In this document: piece by piece, positions 55,827 through 64,000 of the stretch
How the letters are laid out: each line of letters begins with the position of its first letter
How positions within the stretch are numbered: the stretch's first letter is position 1
Origin: Mikania micrantha
Taxonomy: Eukaryota; Streptophyta; Magnoliopsida; Asterales; Asteraceae
DNA: 64,000 bases
NCBI GenBank assembly: GCA_009363875.1
Contig: CM018698.1
Coordinates: 53,102,067 to 53,166,066 of the forward strand
Reading direction: 5' to 3'
Made by a program: the position numbers and the translations under genes
Notes under the pieces: generated by a model
What the model saw: the letters and a program-made list of their open reading frames with translations, nothing else
Databases searched by the model: none
What the model was told of the DNA's origin: nothing

Positions 55827-58604
55827 TGTGACAATCCGACTTTTCGAATTAACCTCGTTAACCTTCGTAGGCCCAATTGTACTGTATGAGGCCCAATGAG
55901 GCCAAGGTAGGCCCAATGTGGCCAAGGTAGGCCCAATAAGGCCCAAGGTAGGCCCAATTGTATTTATGAGGCCCAAAGGATTAATCTAGTTCAACAATGT
56001 TCTAAGTAGCCAATTAGTGACAATTCGGTATCCTGGATTAACTCCGTTAACCCAAGATTAACCGAAATGATACGAAATTGAACAAAAACAAATTAGAATG
56101 GTTAGAATTGAACAAAATACGTGTGCAAACATTTAAATCTATGAAAATTTAACTTGTATTTGCAAGAAATGTTTAATTTTGACCTTTATGGTCAAAATTC
56201 GTTAGAAATCAAATGAGAAATTAGAAATTACATTAAAACACCATAATGGATTGAATTAATCACTCATAAAACACCTAATGATGATGATAAACGGTTATCA
56301 TCATGATTAATACCATAATTGTCGAAATTAAACCCATTAAAGCTCATAAGGTTGAAACCGTTACTAGCCATCATTGAGATCACATAATTCGACTTTAATT
56401 GTCTGAATTGTCACTTTAAAACCTTTAGTCGGCTCCTTTAGGACCTGTTGCACAACGAAATTCGAACCAAAAAGCAGTGGGAGACGGATCTCATCTGAGG
56501 GTCGGCCGAACTCAAGCCTATAGTCGAAATATATCAATTCGACATCATTCAAGGTAAAAATTCGTTCCTAAACTACCTAAAGGTGCCGATTAAGCAAACC
56601 CCTATACTAATTTCGTGTAACAACATCAAATTGATGAAGTTCCAATTCTAGGGTTCTTGATATAGAACGAATTGGGGGTTTTTACTCAAACGTGTTTTAA
56701 AATCAAATTAAACCATACCAGTAGCTTCATAAGGTTCCATTGAACAAAATCTTTATGTTACTTACGTCTAAAAATAACGAATTTCATGAATTAGAATGTT
56801 AGGGTTTTTGAACATAAACGTTTTGGGGCTTTTGAGTCAAATGAATCGGAAAATGAAATTAAACTATACTGAGAGTTGCGAAAATATCATTTTAAGAAAA
56901 TACCTATGTTAATTTTAACAAACAATAACGAATTAAACGATTTCTAATTCTAGGGTTCCTAATTAAAAATGTTTTGGGGTTTTCTGAGTAAACGACATTA
57001 AAAATGCAATTACATCATACAGATAGTTTCGGTTTGATCTAGGGATGAAAAGCCCTATGAGTTTGGGGATTTATAGAGTCGAATTTGGCTCAATTGAATT
57101 GGGGATTGAGTTGTTCGAACCCGACCTTGATCGGGGCTGAATTGAGGTAATTAACCGAACAATTGGGTGAATTAAAGCATCCCATATATGAGCCTGAACA
57201 TCAAGAACAAAAGCCCTATGATGGTGGGATCGAACTTGATCAAATCGGGGATCAATTGGATTCACATAGTTCGGTTAAGAATTAACAAAGGGGAACTCGA
57301 CTCATTACGGTTAAAATCATTTAAACAGAAATCTGTTTGCAAAATATGAAGCAGAGCAGTGGTAGTGTGCGTGTGTTTGGTTTGAGGGGTCAAGGGTTCG
57401 ACCCTTGCCCTTGACAGTTTTTTTGGAATTTAAACCAATTTTAGTGTTTTTATCATAATTCCCTCATTTTAACTCCGTTTCGACTCATTCGAATTTCGTT
57501 GGAACCAGAATTTAATTTCGAACATATTAGAATAATAAAATTTATATTTTGATATGAACTCATAAATCACGTACAATTACGCGTGTTTAACTAAATTGTA
57601 TTTAATGAAACGATTTAAACGAGCGAACATAAATCCGTGCATGCTTTCGTATGTACGTTTCAAACAACTTAAAATACGTGTGTTGACACGTATATGACCA
57701 CAAACACGATTTGATGTTACGGATAACGCGACGTTATTGTAAAGACACAGATTATCCGTAGAAGGTTGTCTACGCGAACTCACGAACAATTGATCATTCT
57801 ATCCACATTCAAAGGTGCGTACACAGCCCCTTTCTTATTTTAACTGTTTTGGGGGAGAAATCATGTGCAACAAACACTTTTAGATACATATCACTTGCAT
57901 GAGTTAGCTGTTTACATTAAGTGCAAACTTAGCATTACAAAGCCTTCCATTTCGAACCGTTTAGTTTGCCGTAGTGCAAAGCGTGGTAGTTGAAGATAGA
58001 TCTATTGGGTTTGACAAACCTCACTTGGTAGATGGGATCTACGCAGGTGTTTGTCTGACCAAACATACATTACTATTGTTTGTGCTAGACAATAGTGTTA
58101 AGGCAAAAACATGCTATAGCATGGCAATCGTCAGCTTCGGTGTCGACCACTTATGTAAATAGTACAAATGACTAGCTATCATGACTATGCATGTGTGATT
58201 ATGTTATCTGCAAACTTTATATTCAAACTGTGGTTTCAACATTTGTGAATGTTTAAACCTGTGTATGCACCAACCTTTGTGTTGACTTGATTTACATGTT
58301 TTTCTCAGGACACCAAGGCACAAGAAAGGACAAGCAGGGACTAGGATGTTGAGTCTCATGCATACAGTTTATATTGATTATTGATTTACAACATTGAACA
58401 TTGTATTCATGGTTTTACAACTGTTACACTTTGTTATAAATTTTCAAACGCTTCCGCAAAAGTTAAACTCTGATTTTACAAATTAAGACTGAATTATGTT
58501 TAAAAGCATATAGAGGTCTTTCGTTATGTCTAATGATCTGAGATCCTGGTTTGTCACGTTCCCAAACGGTATGATTCCGTTAGTTGAAAATTGGGGGTGT
58601 GACA
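55827..58604 (+). repeat. 3' LTR of element P
   Basis: The LTR is 2778 bp and nearly identical to 46904-49701, with the same landmarks: GGCCCAA-rich part at 55865-55975, tRNA-like module at 57350-57425, and conserved GGTGCGTACACAGCCCC block near 57813. It ends GTGTGACA at 58604 and is followed by the target duplication CATGT. Confidence 0.93.
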
Positions 58605-60968
58605 CATGTCTACTAAGCTTAAAGGTTTGCATCATGTATATGTTTTGACTCTAAGAACATGTTTGTGTATATGACATATGTAACATCCCAAAAAGTTTAC
58701 AAAAGTAAAAGAGAGTAAGAACTAACTCACCTGTGTTTTGTCTTAGCTTGTCCAAATGTTTGTTGTATGAATGAATAAAAGCTATCAATCATTTCCTAAT
58801 GTTAAAAGCATATGTCTTAGTCTAAAGTTCAAATGATTTCTTAATGTTCAAAATGTTTGCCTAAAAGTCTATGGCTTCTATGGAATTCCTAATGTTCTAA
58901 AATGTGTAATTTGAATAGTGGTTTAGGATTATTTAATTATCTATTATAATTAAATAACCTCCTTTTTTTAATAAATAAATTGGAATTTATTTATTATAAA
59001 AGTCTAAGAATAATTGTTTTGAGAATATTTAAATAATGTTAAATATTCTTATTTGTACATAATAAAAATAATGAAATGTCAAAGCATTTCAAATTATTTA
59101 TTATACAAAGTCTGTGGATACTAAGTTTGTGATCCTAATGAATATGTTAGTTTGACATTTATTTACGCAAAATAAAAGCTTTTTAACCAAATAAAGTTTA
59201 TTGTTATTGTTTCAAAACCCTTATAAAGTTTTATAAATCATAAAACTTTAATTGATTCAAAGTTGTTTATTGAAAAGAAAATATGTTGTAAAATTTTGAA
59301 TAATTTATAAATCATTTTGTAGGATTGTAATATTCAAAAATTTAATTTTAGTTTAAAAGGTTTTAATAAATATAGTGTTTATAAATAAAGTTATTTTGTT
59401 TTAAAAACGAATTTTTTGTAAGGTTATTAATTTATTTGTTTTAAGTTTGTATAGAAAAATTAAAGTTTCTTGTAGTTTAATTAAAAAAAATTATCATAAA
59501 TGTGTAAAGATTTAAAGGTTATGTTTTTAGAAATGATTTAAAAAGGTTTTATGTTTTGTTTTAATATTTAAAACTGTTTTTATTAAAAAAAATTAAACTG
59601 TTATAAAAAGTTTTTAAGTTATGAAAACTTCTCAGATTGTTTCTTTTTTTTAAAATAAATGCAATTAAAAATGGGTTAAATGGGTCAAAAACCGGTTATG
59701 GGGCATCGGGTAGGGTTCGAACACCCGACCCTCGGTTTGAATGCAAGGCGCCCACTAGTGGGCTGGTGTGGGTTTTATCTGAACTAATCAGATCCGTTTC
59801 ATATTAATTCAGTCCTAGAAATCGAACTTCAAACCTAACGATCCCTAATCCAATTCGTTCCCAAATCCGTTCGATCTGTTCAATGTGAGGGATCAAAAGC
59901 ATAGGGCTTTTGATCCCCATGATTCTACGGTTCTAAGGACGTATCACTTACTTGGATTGATGGCCATTTGATAGAGGTTCGAGTCGCGCAGAACTTCGGC
60001 CGGTTCTTGGTTCCAATCGCAATCAAGCTTTGCTTGGTGTTCCCGTTTCTTTGCCCAGATAGTTTCGTGAGATTGAGTGTTCGAATGGTATGTTTTGATC
60101 GAGCTTTTATAGTGGTTCTATATGATTTTGTATTGCTGGTCGATCGGGATTATATTCGGAAGGAATTGTGTGTTTTAATGAATTGATTTCAAATAAATGA
60201 TTTCTGCAGCTGTTCACGCTTTCGAATCCCTTCCATTTCGAGCATAGATGAGCTGTAATCGACTAGGTTCGAGCAGGATTGATAAACCAGGTTGAAACCG
60301 GGTCACTTGGTATCCAGATAGAGTGGCGGGTAAAACGGGAGGGTAGGTTTGGGTTATTTACCAAATCAGTCCCTCATGTTTTCTATTCTATCTTTTCTCT
60401 TTTTAAAGCTAAAAATTAGTTTTGAAAGTTACAATTTTGTTCCTTTAAGTTTAATGGTTTATTTATCTCAACATTTTATAAAAACATTTTTATTAGTTTT
60501 TATAAAAAAATGTTATCTATATCATGTTAAAATAAAAGTTTATAAAAATATAAACCTTTCATTTATTTGCAAGGTTTTATTATTGTTATTTTCAATTATT
60601 ATTATTACTATTGTTATTATTATTATTACTACTTATTTTTTGTTTATTTGTTAAAGCGTATTATTATTTATTGTGTATCTACATATTATTTATGTATATG
60701 TTTTATAAAAAAATAGATTATTTTCTAAATAAATTTTATTTATTTATTGATATGTATATATATTTTTTTTGTTATAACCTATTATGGCCTTTTATGCTTC
60801 GATCATTATAAAAGTTGACATTTATAAAAGCTTAGGTTAGTTATTTAATAGTGTTGCTTTATCATACAAATTCATTAAATGTAAGAAAATATATCCCAAA
60901 CTTTCATTTGTTTCGAATCGAACACGATTACAAGTCTTGAAAGAAAATTGAAAATGGTAGGGATTACA
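58605..60968 (-). repeat. 5' LTR of element M, part 2 (after the element P insertion)
   Basis: The segment resumes the LTR at the duplicated CATGT and matches 36956-39235, including the tRNA-like module (59713-59760) and the AT-rich end. About 84 extra bases (59870-59950) include a hairpin with 11-bp arms (59889-59899 with 59907-59917). It ends GGGATTACA at 60968. Confidence 0.9.
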
Positions 60969-61365
60969 AGAACGTACACAAAACACGGTCACTTACACAA
61001 ACTCACGCATGGTATACGATATAGGTAGCCGGTGATCGACTACTCGACGATGCAGGATCTTACGCTTGCATTATCACATTTTCACTAAAGTGAGTTTACG
61101 GCCCCTCTTTACTCTTTTACAAGCTTTTCAAATAGGGGGAGAATACATGTTGAATCGAGTCAAACACTATTATTGTACAAACATTATGTGTGTATGCTGG
61201 TTTATTAGACAAACATTAAGTGTTGTAATCATAACAAGCCCTCACAAAGTCTTACCGTTAATGTACAAACAACGAGGTGAGTTTGAATATATCTATTTGG
61301 GTGTGACGAACCCCACGTGGCACAATACTGACCGGAGGTCGGGACACGTGAAATTTCGACCTAAC
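60969..61365 (+). repeat. LTR C, continuation after element M
   Basis: The segment starts with the AGAAC copy of the target duplication. It contains AAAGTGAGTTTACGGCCCCTCTTTACTCTTTT and then GGGGGAGAATACATGT (61086-61149), the block shared by the LTRs in this window, so it fits the downstream part of an LTR. It is cut at 61365 by the next LTR; CTAAC (61361-61365) would be the target duplication of that insertion. Confidence 0.6.
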
Positions 61366-64000
61366 TGTGACAATCCGACTTTTCAGATTAACCTTGTTAA
61401 CGGAAAACAATTAGATTACAGGCCCAATAAAGCCAAGGTAGGCCCATGAGGCCCAATAGTAGTTATGAGGCCCAATTGAATAGGAGTTAAGCCCAATGAA
61501 ACCAAGGAAGGTCAATGAGGCCCAAGTAGGCCCACTAAGGCCAAAGTAGGCCCAAGGTAGGCCCAATGAGTCTAGGATAGGCCCAATTGTAAATTAAGAG
61601 GCCCAATTAGGTTAACTAAGTCCAGCAATGTTCTAATTTGCCCAATTGGTGAAAATCCAGCGGTTAGCGGTTAATTTCGTTAATCAGAAATTAATCGAAA
61701 TGATGTGAAATCATTTAAAACCAAACTTGAGGGTTAGAATTAATCAAAATCAGGTCCAAAGTGCTTAAATTTCAAAGATTTACATTGTTAATACAATAAA
61801 TGCTTAATTTTGACTATTGAAGTCAAAATTCGAATGGTTCATTATGTAAAATTTGAAATTTCACATTAATTCATGGTTTTAAACGGAATTAAACATCCGT
61901 GAACATCACATTGATGATTTCAATCATCAATGAACCATTAGTAGATAGCCAATAATCGAAATCAATAAGAATTATGTAAAAAGAATTCAATTTTGACTTA
62001 AAAAGTCAAAATTCGGTTTGTAATTCAAATTTAATTCGAAATTCGCAAAGATTGAAGTTGTAACTGAGAATTAATGGCTCTTAATCGTGCTATTGATGAT
62101 TACTAATGGTTTTCATTCGTTATTAGTCATTAACATCAAATTAAAACTCACATAAATGATTGTCAAGTTGAAACCGTTTCAAAATCACTAGTAATTCGTA
62201 TAAACCGAACATAATTCTCCAAATTAAACCTTCCTAAACACTAATCGGTATCTTTAGCATCGTACACACACAATAATTCGCATCCAGAAGCCGAGGATTG
62301 GAGATTCGAATCGGGAGACGGCCGAAGTCAAGTTACAACTCGAAGTACATCAATTGGGTTACTAATAAGGTAATGCTCGACATCTAAACATCCTAAAAGG
62401 ACCGAATAAGCAAAGCCCTAAGTTTATTCTCAGTTCTAGAACCGAATTGATTGAATTCGAATACTAGGGTTCTTAGGTTTAAGTGATTTGGGGTTTTCTA
62501 TTGAAACGAGTTTTAATATCGAATTAAAATATATGGTCAGCTTCGGAATGATCTCTTTATTGAAAGTCCTGTGAATTTATCAACTGAATTCATTGAATTG
62601 AATCATTTCGAATTCTAGGGCTCTTATTTAAAAACGATTTGGGACTTTTGATATGAATGATCTGGAATTTCAAATTAAAATGCACAGACACGTTCGAAAT
62701 ATACTGATTAACAAAAACCCCATGATTATTTGGGCTAACCTATACGAATCCAGTCAATTCGAATTAGGATGTTTGAAACCGATTTCGAACACAGGTACAT
62801 CAAATTAAACCATGTTAAGTTGATTAATGTTCGAATTAAACTCACCTTCAAACTCGGTTAGAATCACAGAATCGAAATCTTATAGTTTTAGGATCGAGCA
62901 GATTCGAATTAGGGTGAATTTGAAGATCGGTTGGTTCGGTCATGATTAAACAAAGGGGATCCGATCCTTTTGTGTTAAGTATAACTAAAAACGAATATGT
63001 TTGCCAAATCAAATATAGATGGATTGGTTACGGGTGTTGTGGTTGTCTCTTGTGGTCTCGGGTTCGAACCCAATGGCCACCGATTTTGTAATTTTAAACC
63101 ATTTTTTTGGTTTAAAGCTCATAACTCCTTCGTTATAAGTCCGATTCGACTCGTTCGAATTTCGTTGGAACCGTATCGCGAATACGGACAATCTAAAATA
63201 ATAAAAATTATATTTTTTACCCGAAAATGTAATCGCGTATAATTACGCGAAATTCAATAAAATCGTACGAATGTTTATACGATTAAGATAGACAATTTCA
63301 AAGACACATTTACGTACGTACACACGTTTTTAACAATCTAACATACGTGTGTTGACACGTATGTGATTTTATACTTTAGACAACATTCCGAATGACACAA
63401 TGAATTGTTAATCACAGATTCTTCGTAGAGGACTTTCTACGCGATTTCACGTGTTTGATCATTCTAATCACAAACAAAGGTGCGTACACGGCCCCTTTCT
63501 TATTTTAACTGTTTTGGGGGAGAAAACATGTGCAACAAACGCTTTTAGATACATATCACTTGCATGAGTTAGCTGTTTACATTAAGTGCAAACATAGCAT
63601 TACAAAGCCTTCCATTTCGAACCGTTTAATTTGCCGTAGCGCAAAGCGTGGTAGTTGGAGATAGATCTATTGGGTTTGACAAACCTCACTTGGTAGATGG
63701 GATCTACGCAGGTGTTTGACTGACCAAACACACACATTGCTATTGTTTGTGCTAGACAATAGTGTTAAGGCAAAAACATGCTATAGCATGGCAACTCGTC
63801 AGCTTCGGTGTCGACCACTTGTGTAAATAGTTTATATGACTAGCTATCATGACTGTGCATGTGTGATTATGTTATCTACAAACTTGATATTCAAACTGCT
63901 GTTTTGAACATTGTGAATGCTTAAACCTGTGTATGCACCAACCATTGTGTTGACTTGATTTACATGTTTTCTCAGGACACTAAGACACAAGCAAGGACAA
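61366..64000 (+). repeat. LTR of family A, incomplete at the window end
   Basis: The LTR begins TGTGACAATCCGACTTTTCAG and carries the landmarks of family A in order: GGCCCAA-rich stretch (61420-61615), tRNA-like module (A box TGGTTACGGGTG 63025-63036, B box GGTTCGAACCC 63061-63071), GGTGCGTACACGGCCCC (about 63479-63495), GGGGGAGAAAACATGTG, and TTTTCTCAGGACACTAAG (63968 onward). By comparison with element P about 270 bases remain beyond the window. It is diverged from the element P LTRs and closer in places to the LTR at 1929-4703. Confidence 0.88.

Larger units (their letters stand above)
45582..58604 (+). mobile_element. Element P: compound three-LTR Tekay-type retrotransposon nested in the element M LTR
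   Basis: The order is a 34-base LTR start (45582-45615), a partial 3' internal region (45616-46903), LTR (46904-49701), full internal region (49702-55826) and LTR (55827-58604). The whole is flanked by a perfect 5-bp duplication CATGT (45577-45581 and 58605-58609), so it behaves as one insertion. The two internal 3' regions share the same three deletions and differ by only a few bases. The first junction joins LTR and integrase at a shared GTTA. It is dead by several coding lesions. Confidence 0.92.
35257..60968 (-). mobile_element. Element M: compound Tekay-type Ty3/gypsy retrotransposon, minus strand, interrupted by element P
   Basis: In plus-strand order it contains an LTR fragment (35257-35532), a second copy of the leader (35533-36325), a full LTR (36326-39235), the coding region (39236-44947), and a full LTR (44948-45581 and 58605-60968). 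LTRs begin TGTAATCCCTACC and end GGTTGGGGTGTGACA on the minus strand. Flanks are AGCAC (35252-35256) and AGAAC (60969-60973), a 5-bp target duplication with one mismatch if the outer LTR base mutated from T to C. The coding region is full of stops, frameshifts and small deletions, so the element is dead. Confidence 0.8.

Overview
The window is repeat-dense nuclear DNA from a flowering plant. I see no host gene, rRNA, canonical tRNA or CRISPR array. Almost everything belongs to LTR retrotransposons of two Ty3/gypsy groups, a Tekay/Del-type chromovirus group with a chromodomain and a Tat-type group with a second RNase H, or to one large CACTA (En/Spm-type) DNA transposon. The element types and long, low-GC LTRs suggest a large eudicot genome. 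The protein style reminds me of Asteraceae, but that is recall and not shown by the sequence.

Layout. 1-4703: the 3' part of a Tekay element on the + strand (integrase, chromodomain, LTR A). 4704-7185: remnants of a minus-strand gypsy element (gag piece plus LTR). 7186-9480: a broken coiled-coil ORF, two matching RNA-type hairpins with compensatory stem changes, and three short tandem-repeat arrays. 9483-17156: a decayed minus-strand Tat element whose gag-pol is split by an LTR of a third family (LTR C, 12940-15706) and whose 5' LTR is split by the CACTA element. 17157-32781: a 15.6 kb CACTA element with an AAA target-site duplication, subterminal ATGCAAC repeats, and two multi-exon transposase genes on the minus strand whose reading frames I could follow from start to stop without a break. 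It also carries a 184-bp tandem array and a CA-rich repeat zone. 32782-33275: the rest of the Tat LTR and its flank. 33276-61365: a nest in which an LTR of family C on the + strand is interrupted by minus-strand Tekay element M (35257-60968), whose 5' LTR is interrupted by + strand Tekay element P (45582-58604, target duplication CATGT). 61366-64000: another LTR of family A, running off the window.

How parts work together. In the CACTA element the TNP2-type transposase and the PF03004-type (TNPA-like) protein would be the cut-and-paste machinery, and the subterminal repeats are the expected binding sites for the TNPA-like protein. In the LTR elements, gag forms the particle, protease-RT-RNaseH-integrase copy and insert the element, and LTRs carry promoter and RNA-processing signals. 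Elements M, P and Tat are visibly dead (stops, frameshifts, lost catalytic residues). Only the partial element at 1-4703 has undamaged coding sequence among the retroelements.

The best candidates for something undescribed are: the paired covarying hairpins at 7667-7792; tRNA-like A-box/B-box modules inside LTRs of two Tekay families; a coiled-coil accessory ORF upstream of gag in element P; intron-like signals inside the LTRs; and two independent three-LTR compound elements.
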